Assembly (NCBI GenBank): GCA_022829145.1
Contig: CM040748.1
Span: 25,490,501-25,554,500 of the forward strand
From: Albula goreensis
Taxonomy: Eukaryota; Chordata; Actinopteri; Albuliformes; Albulidae
Length of the DNA stretch: 64,000 nt
Direction of reading: 5' to 3'
The position numbers and the translations under genes are program-made. The notes below the pieces were generated by a model. That model saw nothing but the letters and a program-made list of their open reading frames with translations. It had not been told where the DNA came from and made no database searches. Positions 15,033 to 27,312 of this stretch are shown here, piece by piece. Each line of letters opens with the position of its first letter. Position 1 is the stretch's first letter.

Positions 15033-15615
15033 CTATGGTTTAAATACCGGCCGTTCTCCCACTTCCTCATAGCGAGGCTGACGCCGATATTTGGGGCGGA
15101 GAAACATACACATAATCAGTTCTCCATCACACAGGTACTCCACACATCCAGTGCCAACTGAGCTCGGATCTTGATGTTGTCTGTGGCTCCACCACTGGTG
15201 AATGTGGTGATGGAGATGGAGCTTTTCCTGGATTGCTCATGTTCCCTTCGATCTTTTTCAAACAGTTTTCAGCTGTTCAGCTCTGAGTAGGGCGGTTAAT
15301 ACTTCTGAGAGCCACCACACAAAGGTAACATATAACCAATTCTGTATGATGGCACCTTTCAGTAAGGCTTTGCAGTCATTTTAGCACCTTGCCCATCTAG
15401 GCCTAAACTCATAAGGCGACTTTCTTTTTGGGCCTGCAGTATAAAGGCGTGAGATCTCAGCAGGACATTTCAGGTACCAGAAGCACTCCTCATTGAGGAG
15501 CTGCATGATCCAGTTGGTGGCAGGCTTCAGATTCCATCAAGGAGTCTAAAACCCCATGGAGGTTGGTGAGCCCAATGAACTCCAACTTGGTCCATAGCTC
15601 TCTATGCTTAGCCAG
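15033..15615 (-). pseudogene. Broken coding remnant of an unrecognised protein
   Basis: Several minus-strand stretches read like protein, but in changing frames. In order they are: AKHRELWTKLEFIGLTNLHG and VLDSLMESEA (15615-15530); after a shift TNWIMQLLNEECFWYLK, then AEISRLYTAGPKRKSPYE; then LKGAIIQNWLY; then REHEQSRKSSISITTF and TDNIKIRAQLALDVWSTC (to a stop at 15116). A further frame reads VEYLCDGELIMCMFLRPKYR and then YEEVGERPVFKP before a stop at 15033. No GT/AG pair explains the shifts. The lack of introns suggests a decayed retrocopy or transposon-borne ORF. I do not recognise the family. Confidence 0.5.
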
Positions 15616-15639
15616 CCCTGTGCATTACTGATATTTTTA

Positions 15640-16060
15640 ATCTGAACCACCAAGGCTTTTATTCAGCTTCTATTCATTTTAGAAGTTCCATGCAATGGAA
15701 TAAAAACAGGATGTGCTTGCTCTGCTATGGACAGGTTTGACAGATCTTTACAGTAACCACCTTATTCTAGGGCTGCAGTCTTTTTTATACTTTTTCACCA
15801 GTCAAAATATGATGTTGACTGCATGCCATTCCAGGAGAGCCTATTAGTGAAAAAGTTGAGACACAGACATAAGCTCCACCCTGAGCTTGAAATGAACCAA
15901 GCAGAAGAGGTATGCATACATCCAGTCACTAATCTGTGATTCGTTTCTCCATTGCACAATTTCCCAGAGAAAGGGTAGTGTTCAACTTTTCTAATGTTTT
16001 AGGCACCAAGTTTTCCAAGTTCAAACCGACAGAAACTGTAAAAAATAATATTGTTATCCA
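15640..16060. repeat. Duplicated segment B, copy 1
   Basis: Homologous to 24045-24470. Shared words include CCAAGGCTTT, AGCAGGATGTG / ACAGGATGTG, CTGAGCTTGAAATG / CTGAGTTTGAAATG, and AAGGGTAGTGT followed by CAACTTTTC. Divergence is substantial, so this part of the duplication is older than segment D. Confidence 0.75.
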
Positions 16061-16194
16061 CTGAATTTTCAAAGTTTAGGTATATTATAAGGCACCTTTA
16101 TGAGGAACATGAAGTACATAGTATTTGGCTTAGGTACAGTGTAGAACAGGAATAGTAAGAAACACTATCCCCCAAAATAAAACAACCAATTTAT

Positions 16195-16818
16195 ATAACA
16201 ATACAGTGGTGCATTGAACACGTACACAAACAGGATGAAATATCAACTGCCATGATAGATAAATATTAACTATTTTTATGAATAATAGTCATTTTTAGCA
16301 TTTATGGTTTTGTGTCAGGATGTAGAAAGTTTAAAAGCATTCAGTCTGGGTTGTGTGACTGAACTTTTACATACCATGTGTCATCGGGACATCATAACTG
16401 TCTCAAAAATCAGGACCTAAAGACAGAGGAGAGAGACTATAAAATACACACTCCCAAGAGGTCTTGGTGAAAGGTGCTGTAGAAAATTGGAAGAGTAGGA
16501 AAAATCATTTTCCTCAAAAACAAAAGGATCATTTTATTTAACAACACAGAGGTACACTGAGAATCTGATATAGATCAATGGGTAAAAACATCAACTGTGG
16601 ATCAATAAATCATTTCTTTCTTTTGGAGCATAATAATAATATACTGTACAGTTTTTGCACTTAGGACATTGTATCCAGAAGCCTTTTTTATTATTAGAGA
16701 AGAAAATTAAAACATAATTCACTTGGCTAGGGTAGTGTGATTGAACATTTAATGTGAATGTATACATACCACCTGTCACCTCCACATACTGAGGACCTAA
16801 AGCCAGAAGAGAGAAAAT
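16195..16818 (-). repeat. Duplicated segment C: two tandem copies around a short cytoplasmic-type exon
   Basis: 16195-16440 and 16553-16818 resemble each other and 24620-24905. Each starts near ACAGTGGT.CATTG and ends in a minus-strand acceptor TTTAG followed by GTCCT. The copy with acceptor near 16799 reads PQYVEVT in phase 1, matching PQYVDGYSGSMT of the Ig gene at 24845-24882. The copy near 16417 reads PDF and stops. These are relics of the tail exon of a paralogous Ig gene, triplicated overall. Confidence 0.7.
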
Positions 16819-17322
16819 CCATGTCTGGGAAACCAGCCATTGTTTCCCAAAGTGTAAGGTCATACAAGTGACACACTCATACAGAGGATACTGGCTGTTT
16901 TCAGCAAATCTGGTTGCTGGAACAGCAGTCTCATTTGAAGAACCTTATTATATGTACCACAGATGTACCATGCCACTCGTGTCTGCATCTTATAGGATGA
17001 CTAAACCTTCACCTGGCAACTCCTGTGTGAAACTGAGCTTTGATGAAATGTCTGGCCACCCCACTGGGTTTGGTTAGTATCATTCATCTGAGTCAAACTG
17101 TAGATTTGCTCTGGGTCAGAGACTAAATTTCACTGAAAGAGGGCAGCTTAATGATGCAAGTGCCAATCAGTCACAGCTGAAGGGGAGTATTGTGCTGCCA
17201 GCAGACTGAGGTTGTAAAGAAGATGCTAGGGAACATTTTAACATATGCGCATCCATTCTCATAATTCTAATAATTTAACATTTTTTCCTCATCCAATAAT
17301 ATGTGTCTATACAAACCTTAAA
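16817..17322. repeat. Duplicated segment D, copy 1 (recent)
   Basis: Nearly identical to 27295-27797, with only about ten to fifteen differences over 500 bases. Similarity begins inside the right end of the palindromic MITE (TGTCTGGGAAACCAGCC) and stops just before the position of the V-set exon (ACCTTAAA). An open frame shared by both copies (beginning THSYRGYWLFS) is conserved only because the duplication is young. Confidence 0.93.
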
Positions 17323-18204
17323 ACAATCTGCGCTGTTTCGTTTCCATTATGATTCTACAGATCATAGTAACGCATAAATATTGCTTGACTTCAGATGGAG
17401 AACAAAGAGTGCAATATTTTTCATATCTTTTTTTGAGTTTGTATTTTGCCTACAAGAAGCCTAACGGTTTTATATATTTCTAACAGCCATATATTTCTAT
17501 ATGATATGGAAGCTTGATTGTTTTGCGTGACTTTTTTCCATCGCATATCTCGTATATTACCATATGTTGTCCTTTATTGGCCTGCTGTTATTGTCATCAC
17601 CATATCATTATAATCTGACACAAACTGCCTGTAGCAGACCTAATAGTTTGTATTCTTTAAACACAATACAGTATATGATATATTTGAGTAGTAGGTGTCC
17701 GTTCAAAAGTCTGTCTTTAAATCGAATTGGTATGCAAGTCGGAACAGGCAGCTACATACGGTTCGTATTTAGCGTCAGTTATTCAAATTTTTTGTCTTAG
17801 TAGTCTATTTATTTGCCTATATATTTTACCTTTTTATGCATTTAAAACACTTCTAAATTCAGTTAAACATATTAAAACACAGTACATACTATTAATAAAA
17901 TGCCTACCTTCTTCAAACATTTTCCCGAAAGTGTGCTTACAACTGTTCAATTGAGGAAGTATGGATTTATTTGTAGACTTTCATTTCTCCAGAGCTATTT
18001 TCTCACTGAATGGAGGGGGAATGTTTTCAAGAAGTGTTGCGCGTGTTCCTTATTACGAACCATTGTATTTAATTCGAATTTGTAATATAATAGGCTATAT
18101 GGCAGTCATTTCGTAAGTAGGAGTTGTCCGTAAGTCGGACGTTTGTAACCCGAAGACTGTACCCGTTCATCCTTATAGGATTACTGTGTCTTCAGGTAGT
18201 GGAC
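17323..18204. other. AT-rich spacer, no gene seen
   Basis: No V-set exon follows segment D here, unlike at 27806-28145. Nothing else recognised. Confidence 0.5.
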
Positions 18205-19296
18205 CAGCGGTGGGTTTCCCGATAACGTTGGATTTTAGGATCAACGAGTGTGTTTAAGAGATTCTTAAGTAACGAACGTTCTCTCGTCACGTGGGTTTCC
18301 CGAACATAATCGTTAGACGGAGCCTTAAGCGGAATTTTGCAAAGAGCTTCTTTGCTAAACGCGTCCTCTCTACAGCATTAGTAGTTCATAAATCGATGCT
18401 GCGAGGTTATACGTCACTCGTTTTAACCAATCAACACTGACATACAATACTTTAAAGACACAGTTTTATCATCATACTATAACTAAATTGATTCAGAGCG
18501 TTTTTTTAATTAAATAGCCCTACATAAATATTACAACGAAATGAAAATAAGGAATGAAAAATAATTAAGAAAAGGCTAAATAATCAAGTAAAACTCCTTT
18601 CACCTTCGTCTACTCATTTCATTGTTATTCAATCCAGAGCCTGATTGCTCCAATAAATTGGCATGTGGCAATGTGGTGTCTGACAATCGGTCATGGAGGG
18701 GAAAATGACACGGACGTCAGCATTCACAAAGGAAGAAATCCTTATCTTGCTTGATGACATTGAACATAAGAAAGATTTACTGTTTTCCAATTCCTTATTT
18801 ATACGATTATACAGGTGCAGCCATTTCTTTCGTTAATAAAAAAGTACTTACATTATCATTTATTATTGTAATTGAATTAAATATGATCAAATTGTCAATG
18901 TGACGTTATCATTTCCAAATTAATTTAATACACTCATTCCAAATCCGTGCATTAAATTCAAATATTTACCCATGAAATAAACACTGTATTTACAGTGAAT
19001 ACAAATATATATTCAGAAATATTTGTATTTTTTCACTCAACTTTGTTGTGGGCTGTGATTCTAAGTGTCCTTCAAAGCTCATGCGTATTGTGTGCGCTGC
19101 AAGAGCGGATGGCAGCGAGCGGGATTTTAACGATGTTCTTTGCTGTGAACGAGTGGTCTGGATCTCTCGTTAGTTAAGAGCGAACTAAAGAGACATTTTA
19201 GTTACGAACGTGTTTTGGAAACCCACGTTATTTTAAGAACGATCGTAAGAGTCATGTAAAGAGGTTCTTAACGTTAAGAGGATTTCGGGAAGGTTG
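18205..19296 (+). mobile_element. PIF/Harbinger-type DNA transposon relic
   Basis: Ends form imperfect inverted repeats: GGTTTCCCGATAACGTT on the left, and CTTCCCGAAATCCTCTTAAC as the reverse complement of the right end. Subterminal GGGTTTCC and ACGAACGTTCTC-like motifs are also inverted. The interior carries a Myb/SANT-like ORF start (18693). No DDE nuclease ORF is present, so it is an internally deleted, non-autonomous copy. Exact ends and the 3-bp target duplication are uncertain. Confidence 0.72.
18693..18836 (+). pseudogene. Myb/SANT-like (Harbinger ORF2 / NAIF1-type) N-terminal fragment
   Basis: The frame opens with ATG and reads MEGKMTRTSAFTKEEILILL, then DDIEHKKDLLF, before drifting into unrelated residues and stopping after 47 codons. 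The TRTxAFTKEEILILLxxIExxKDLLF pattern is the first helix region of the Myb/SANT-like DNA-binding protein that accompanies the Harbinger transposase, and of its domesticated relative NAIF1. The rest of the trihelix (about 60 residues) is missing, so it cannot bind DNA normally. Confidence 0.72.
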
Positions 19297-19305
19297 GTAG
19301 CCTAG

Positions 19306-19409
19306 ACTGGAATAATTTAAAAATGTTTACTGGACATTTAACACTACAACTGAATTTTATCTTTGTTGTAGTGTTAAATGTCCAGGAAACATGTTTAAAT
19401 TATTCCAGT
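19306..19409. repeat. Long near-perfect hairpin, 45-bp arms
   Basis: Left arm begins ACTGGAATAATTTAAA and ends GTTAAATGTCCA-type sequence in inverted form. The arms match at 43 of 45 positions around a loop of 14 bases. It abuts the Harbinger relic. It is probably a tiny foldback MITE; a transcribed version would give a long stem like a pri-miRNA. Confidence 0.9.
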
Positions 19410-19724
19410 TGTGAGTGTGTATCAAAGATTGATCCACTAGACGGCTCATTTCCTCTGAACAAAATTGTTGATTTAATCGATAATATATTGATACATTATA
19501 TCCTAAGTACACCATCTATCATAACATGACTTGATGGCAGTTTTCCAATTTCATAGTCCTACAGTACTTCCTCAATGTCCCTAGAAAGTCACTTTGTGCA
19601 TCAGTTAACAGTTGTTGAAACAGAGAAAATTTACTGTTGGGTGAATGTGTTGGTGAAATGAATAAACAACCTTGCTCAACTTAAGCTTTATTTGCTCAAC
19701 ATATACCACGTATTTTACACAATG

Positions 19725-20485
19725 TAATCACTAGGTGGCAGAACCAGGGGGTATCAGACAAGATTCAGAGGCATGTCCTGCAGCTTCCTGTGACTGTTGC
19801 AACTGGACCAGAATCAGAATCTGACTTCATTTCTAAATTACAGATAATGCAGACCTGTGGGAAAACCCAGCTTGTGCCTGGAAAAACGCTCTCAGTTAAG
19901 TTGTTTTCTGCCTTGCAATCATGTCATTTTTCATCTAAAAATGTAATGAACCCTGACAAGAGCAAACACTGTGTACAGAAAGATAAAAACACCAACAAAA
20001 CCAGACAGTACAACAGCAAAACAATTTTTAAAAAATGTGGTTCAGAAAACAAACATGTAGGAAATTACATAAAATACTCAAACATTTCCAGGGATTCCAA
20101 TCCAGGGACAGGTCAACAGTAAAATATAAATGTCATAAAATAAGTGATTAGTGAATCACAACTGTCTCTCAGTAAATGAACAACAAGTTGGCTCTATTTC
20201 CTCATACAGTTCATAGTCAGCTCACAATTGCCTTCCATTACCTCTGTCATTTCTCTGAACTCATAAATGAATTTCTCTCTGAATGACCTCCTTTCACATT
20301 GCTTCATTAAAACTACACATCTAAGTGATGTGTAAGTGATAAATCCTCATTAGTCCCCATATATCATATAACCTAACACACCCCATTTTCTAACTCCAGA
20401 GATGGAGTTCAGTACAAAGAATCCAATACAAAGTTTTCAGGGGAGAACGCATACACAGCCCATTTAAATATGGTTTGGATATATT
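19725..20485 (-). repeat. Duplicated segment A, copy 2
   Basis: Partner of 13553-14285. On the minus strand, 20218-20156 reads DYELYEEIEPTCCSFTERQL and then a stop. This resembles an acidic, tyrosine-containing cytoplasmic tail. It needs an acceptor at the preceding AG (about 20221), where the polypyrimidine tract is poor. It may be the last coding exon of the V-C Ig gene or just 3' UTR. Confidence 0.75.
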
Positions 20486-21277
20486 TGCATCTCCTCCTAC
20501 ACAGCTGGGACGTGTGGCATACATTGTATTTCACTGCTCATTATTTCCCATGTGCAGTGAAATATGATCTTGTATGTTTTACATGGCATAACCATACTTT
20601 CATAAAATTAGCAATTTTAGCCAATGTGAGGGTGTTACTTTTCCAACCAGTCCCATTAACTGCTTTGCCACCACTCTCTGTGTCAGTGTTATGTATTTAC
20701 TTTTTTCTTTTTCTGAGTAAAATCAGGAAGGTTTGGCTGGAGTGAACCTTTAAAATCACAGTAGTTTGTCTAGTAATTCTGTAGGATGGGATAGGCTTGG
20801 TGTCCCCCTGTGGTTCCAGGACATTCATGGCATGGGACACATGAAAAGGGGCCTGCAGTGGTATAATATGGCTTCTGTTGTTGAAACATAAACATCCTAT
20901 TTCTGACTGTCAGTGTAAATTCTAAAACTCATGTAACACTTCTCCTCACTTGTGCTTTTATATCCATCTCTCATTTCAGTTTCCTAATCATCGTCAGTTT
21001 TTATTATCTTACTCAGTTTCTGCTAACACCATTTATGTTAAAGTATTTCTGCAGTCTTTTTTATGATTGTTCAACATGATCAGTTTAGACTTTTATCTCA
21101 TATCTCAGAGAATAATACAGTGAAATCAATCTTTAACTGGAAACTCTGCTGCCCAGTTTCTCTTTCAGTTGGTTGTGAAAGGGCTGTCTGCTTTGAAAGT
21201 CCATCTATTGTTCTAGCATTGCCTAGAACCAAGCAGAGGTTCTAGCATTGCATGTAATTGCAACTTTTCCTATTAAC

Positions 21278-21334
21278 GTATACTGCAAAAGGGTTTGCAT
21301 TATGTTATGGTGCAAACCCTGTATGTTGCAGTAC
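21278..21334. repeat. Small foldback
   Basis: GTATACTGCAAAAGGGTTTGCA pairs imperfectly with TGCAAACCCTGTATGTTGCAGTAC across an 11-base loop. Probably a MITE fragment. Confidence 0.55.
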
Positions 21335-22476
21335 CTAGAAAGTCTAGGTAATCTAGAGAGATAGCTGTAATCTCCAGTGTAGCCAGTATGGGTGCAGTTA
21401 AGGAATGAAAGCCTGGAATGAGTCAGGGGGCCCAGGACTGAACAGGGGCTCCGAAAATGTTCAGTAATTGTATCAATAATGTTCCTCCAAGCACATTCAT
21501 AAGCACTTATTAATGTTGCTTAAGGATGGGACAATTTCTGTTGATACACAACTCAACAAATAATGATATATCAGTAATTTTATTTGTATTCATGAGTTTC
21601 ACAAGCAATAATATTGCAATTAGTCCCTGAAAAAATAAAGAATAAAAAAACATTACACAGTAAATTATTCAATCACAGACAAAAACATGCTGACATTAAA
21701 CAAAGAGTAAATAAAACACAATGTCAGCTTCAGTGATGATTTAAAAAATTATATTGTAATTTAAAGCGTTACAACTTGATAATTGCACAAAACATCTGAA
21801 AAAATAAAGTATTTACAACTACCTCGCCTAATGCTGTGGTACAGTGGAGACATGGTGGAAACACACATTCCTCATACTAATGCTAATGTTAATAGGTCAG
21901 TAGTGCAGTGCAGTGAAGCCATCACGTTTTAATGCAATAAACACAATATATTCAGCATTCTGTATAAGCACAAATATAATGATCATCAAATGAAACCATT
22001 TTGAAAACAAAAACCCTTCACATTTTTTTTCATCTGAAATAGTTATATGAAATTTGATAGAAGAAATGGCAGTTTTATAAGCAGTAGCAGTAGCCATGCA
22101 GATAAGAGGCAGTAGTACTGGTGGTTTTAGATATCTATCAGATTTGTATGAGAGCGCAAAAAAATATTATTCACATAAACATTACAACGCACAAAATTAT
22201 AATCATGTCCTAGTTGTTATTACCACCAGGTGATGCTAAACAAAGTATGTACATTATCAAACACATGTTGCGAAACCTTTCTTTCTGAAAATCAATAACA
22301 ACAAACATTTCCACAATTATCTCAGTGGAACATCCCTCAGTTGTTCACACAGAAAAACTGCTACAGTGTACTGAGAGACCAGCTCTATCGTACATAATCT
22401 GGCTCATACCAGAGATGCTCATCTCTATGAGTTTCATATGCTGTCAAGAACAACTGATCCAGAGTGTGTGGCGTGT

Positions 22477-22502
22477 ACACACACACACACACACACACAC
22501 AC
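22477..22502. repeat. Short (CA)n tract
   Basis: About thirteen ACs without interruption. Confidence 0.9.
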
Positions 22503-24044
22503 CTCATATTATCCCAATCCATCAGAAACAACACAGGCTGAGCTCTGCTACCTCTCACACCTACACTACACAATATTCAACTGAGTTCACAATCACTACA
22601 ATCACACTTGTTAAAGTAAGGCATGATACACTGGCCACATTGATTTACTTCCTATGTTTCTCATGTGATCCTGAATGGTTTCAATTATACTTCTCTATAA
22701 TTTTCATTACAGGGCATGTTTGAAAGCCACATGGGGGTTGGAGAGTACAAAATTGGTCTGGAGAAACCAGAATAATTTTAACCTCAAAATTCAAAATGTG
22801 CAGCCAGGACAAAAATGTGCACATTGATTACATGTGCAAAGCAATTGTTAAATAAAACATTAAAACCCTACATCAAATATTTTGGCTGGGTATATCTAGC
22901 GCACGTCATGATACTGTCTTTAAACCTGTAACTTTTTTAAAATTAAAATCTAGTTTCAAAACAAAAAAAAAAGAAAGTTTCCCTCCTGAAGAGGGAAACA
23001 GGCCAAGTGGAAATAGGCCAACCCCCACATCCCATTCCCGTCAAACCTGACAAAGTATAAGCGGGGATGTTCCATCAGAGATACACTAGGGCTCCAGAAT
23101 CTGATCAGGTATCTGATTAAATTATTACAGGATGGGGCAGCTGCCTCTGATATTGCTGATCATATCATTTCAAATGCTGAGATTCTAATGATCCTCCTGA
23201 CATTTTTCACACTTAGGTTTTTAAAGACTGTTTAAAATTGAACAGTTTTTAAACAATGATATTCCTATTATTTTCCATGTATTTTTGTTTTAGTGTAAAC
23301 ATTATGAATGTTCTTTAATATTACATGACTGACTTTAAAGTGGTTAATATTGGCTTTTGTCATTTTAGGCATTACAGTACATTGCCTTTTTACTACAGTA
23401 TTTGCATCAGACAGGAAGCACCTGCTCCCTTATTCAGTGTATAAAGGATCTTTATCATGTAATAGAATTAGGAAAAAATGTCTTCATACAATATCCAACG
23501 AAAACCATCTGATATGTCACATAATGTACAGCTGCCTGTGACCAGGACTGAATCTGACATCCATCAATATGGACATTTTTCTGAGGACTATAAAACAAAA
23601 ACCTGTGAGTCACAGTCTTTACTGAGCTTTGCCAGGATGCCCACATGAATTTAGTGCTTTCACAAGTTTAACAAAGAAAATGCTTGATCAATGCCATCCA
23701 ATAAACATGCAGAATTAGTGGTGCATGCTTTTATAATTTACAGACTGGATTATTGTCATGCTTTGTGGTGGCAAATGTACTGTATAAACTGTAGCAGCTC
23801 TACACCCATTTACGTAGGTTTGTGATTTGAACCTATGAAGCTAATCACTAATCAAACTTTAACCTCAATCTAATTAAATTGTAATCCTGCTGCTAAACTC
23901 GCTGGAATTAAACAAATGATTAATGCTACAAAGGAGTTTAGAGTTTAACATTGGTTTGTGTTGGTTTACATATGGAAAAAAAACAAAGAAATTGTTCAGA
24001 ATATGATTCATATTCAGTTAGGCCAAACCCGAGCGTGCCTGACA

Positions 24045-24905
24045 TCCAGAATCTTAACCTCCAAGGCTTTACATTCAGTTTCCCTTCATCTTAGAACTTT
24101 TCTGTTGGGAAGTAAAAGCAGGATGTGTTTGGTCTTTTTTGGACATGTTAGCACAACATTACAGGAACCAGGCTGTACTCCAGCTTTAGTCTTTTTCATA
24201 CTCTGGTTGGATGAGGGGAGCAAACCGAAAGTTCCTGCACGATAGGGGATTACCATCTGAAACATGATCTCAACGGCACAGCCTCATTGAGGAGCCAATC
24301 AGAAATAAAAGCTGAGAAGCAGTCATTAGTTCCTCCCTGAGTTTGAAATGATCCCAGCAGAGGAAAGGAAAGTGTCCATATTTCCAATCAACCCATGCTC
24401 TTCTGTGATTCCTTTCTTCACCATACAATCTCTAGGAAAAAGGGTAGTGTCCAACTTTTCAAATGTCTTCAGACAGAAGGTTTTTGTTCTTCAAGTCCAC
24501 ATCCTGGGTTTCTGTATATTCACCTTTTTTGATGAAGCGCAAGAGAAAAATAATACGTTTTTTAACACTTTATTAAAATACACTATCCTCTAAAACAAAG
24601 GGGCCATTTTATTTAACAATACAGTGGTACATTGGGCATCTAATGGAGACCAACGGATTTAAACATCAACTGTGGATCGATTTCATCACTTATTTTTGGA
24701 GCATAATAATATACTGTACAGTTTTTGTACTTAGGACATTGTATCCAGAAGCCTTTTTTTATAATTAAAGCAAAAAATTATAACATGATTCACTCGGCTA
24801 GGGTAGTGTGATTGAACATTTAATGTGAATGTATACATACCTACTGTCATTGAGCCACTATAACCGTCCACATACTGAGGACCTAAAGCCAAAGCAGAGA
24901 AAAGT
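24045..24905. repeat. Duplicated segments B and C, copy 2
   Basis: 24045-24470 matches 15640-16060, and 24620-24905 matches 16195-16440 and 16553-16818. The segment C part carries the short tail exon of the Ig gene at 24845-24882. Confidence 0.75.
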
Positions 24906-27198
24906 CAGGGGATCACATGTATGTTTTGCAGACCCTTAAAAGAGAACTGTTATCCTTTCCCTCACACTGTTGACAGATATGACAGACACACAATGTTAAC
25001 AAAAATAAAGTGCCTTTGGGTTTCCCGTTGAGTAAAAACACGTTTGTGGTGCAGCTGGATGTTTTACCCCTTGCTGTCACCGGCCACAGGTCTACAATGA
25101 CAACACAATGAGTGGCTCAGCCTCGCTGGGAAACAATATCGGTTCAACCAGTTAAAATCCCTGGTCTGGTCTGGGGACCTGCCAGGTTTTTAAGCTGATC
25201 ATATGTGAACTATGTGCATGACAGAATCAGAAATGTGTTATTGGTGTGACATCGGCAGCGTGGGGAAAAAATCATAGGCATTTGCTTGAACTAGAGAAGT
25301 CACATGCTGTCACTTCCAGCTGTTAGAACAGTATTTAAATCCATGCAGGAAATAACAAAGAAATGCAAAAGAGAAACTAAAACCTAATAAGCATAAGAAT
25401 AGAATCAAACAAATAATGGAAAATAAACTGAAGATGAAAATGGAGTGAAAGGTAAGACAGAGAACAGAATATCTTGATACTTATGGTATGTCAGTCTCTA
25501 TAAAACAAACTCAAAATTCCCCTCAGCTCTGAGCCAAGGAGGAAGCCTGCCAGAGGAGGCGGAGCTTTTCTGTGAAGCAATCTGATAAGCCAATCTGTGC
25601 AAACTCCAGATGAAAGTGACCTGTATACTCACGCCGAGATCGCCACTGCCGCACCAACACCAGGACCAACAGACCAACAACCAGGCTGCCAATGACCACA
25701 GAAATGGCCACAATGGCTTTAGTGTTCTTGTCATCTTCAGAAGTTTCTGTACCTATGAGACACAATGCAGCACAACAAACTTAAAAGTTGCATATAAACC
25801 AAACCTCATACTTAATAGCCCTACACTTCAGTAAAAGCCCTTTGCCATTGTCTTACTACCATGAGGACTATGGTAGGATATTAGGCCCCACCCCATATTC
25901 CTGTTTACAGTGTACATACAGCCTTAAGGAATGGTTGACTATTTCCACCCACCAACAGTGATGGCAGCTTGGAAAATGAACAGGAATTTTACCTGATAAG
26001 CTGCTAGGATTAAGCAACACAGGAGATTTTTGAAGTGAACTGTAAATCTACTTTGAAATGTGATTACAAGCCATACATTTTTTCATAAAATTAAAATTCA
26101 TTTGTTTTTGTGTATCACAGGTAATACAATTAAAAATGATGGAAAATATTCTGTTACTAAAAATCACAAAATAATGAAATCTTTTTATTAAGTCAGTTTG
26201 AATTTGGATCACTATCACCCCCATAAATGCATGTTCATTGATTGAAATGAAAAATTATGCATACCTAATTGTTGCTGCTTAAACTGGAGAGTAAATTCTT
26301 CGCTGTCTTCCTCCTCCCCCTTGTTGTTCAACACTGAGCACTTATACACAGTGAAAGCTGGAGGACGCTCTAAGTGTGAACTTGCTGAATAAACTGATGC
26401 TTTTGTCCTGGGTCTCCACCTCAGTCAGTTCTGCACTGCGGGTCCAGTTGGTGCCGATCTGGTCAAACCAGTGGATCATGCCCTTTGGAAATCCCCCAGA
26501 GGCATTGCAGAATATTGTGACTTCATCATCATCCTTAATGTCCTTTTCTGGAACCGAGTTCATTTTAGGCTTCATGTAGTTGGCTACACAAAAAAGGTAA
26601 GGTAATTATATTAATTATCCATCAGCATTAATATTGTAAACACCTGTTTTATGCATTAACCTAAAAAAAATAATCACCCTTGTTCACACATTTCTGTTTA
26701 AATTATGCTCATTGACAGTTTTTTTCCTGTTCATTAGTTTATTTAAAAATGTTCTCAAGTCAAAGTTAACAGAAAAATAACTGAATATTATATTTTTAAG
26801 TCATATTCTGCTCTTTGTACAGTCATAACCCATCATAATGTCTCTAAATTGGTTTGTGTTCACAGGCATGACTGCTTGTCCTGGGTATTTTGGGATGGGG
26901 ATTTCACAGTAACTACAGGAGGACCTCAGACTCTGTACCTTTTATGGACCATAGATAAACTTTTAAAGTCCTGAACTTTACCACACCTAGGCCAATAGAT
27001 GTTTACGTAATCAGAAATCAGAAAGCACAGAAATCAGTCATCACAGTTTTGTGTAACAAGCTTGTCTGTGATCTCCCCGACTGAGTTCAAAAGGTAGGTG
27101 TAAATAATAGTTTGTTTTTCACAGAGTACTAAGCAAAATAAACAGATGGTATAATTGGATTCTATAAACTCTGCAATTCTTCACTTTTAAAATGTAGG

Positions 27199-27312
27199 GT
27201 CAGATTCAAGGACATGAATTAAGGCTAGTCCTAGACTAAAAAGTTCCATGAATATCTCCATTAAAACAGCTTTTAGTCTAGGACTAGCCTTAATCTATGT
27301 CTGGGAAACCAG
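27199..27312. mobile_element. Palindromic MITE
   Basis: ATTAAGGCTAGTCCTAGACT at 27218 and on is mirrored exactly by AGTCTAGGACTAGCCTTAAT ending at 27294, giving 24-bp perfect arms around a 29-base centre. Outer ends (CAAGGACATG and CATAGATTAAGG-type) extend it to about 115 bases. This family is widespread in fish genomes. It sits in the intron between V and C exons and marks the left border of segment D copy 2. Confidence 0.85.

Larger units (their letters stand above)
20486..24619. other. Spacer or 3' intron of the V-C Ig gene
   Basis: No exon supported apart from the possible tail at 20.2 kb. It contains a small hairpin (21278-21334), a short CA tract (22477-22502) and segment B copy 2 (24045-24470). 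Confidence 0.45.

Noticed and set aside
16868-17077. Open frame starting MTHSYRGYWLF, also present at 27248-27553
   Set aside because: It looks conserved, but the two copies belong to a recent DNA duplication in intron sequence; no start context, splice sites or family.
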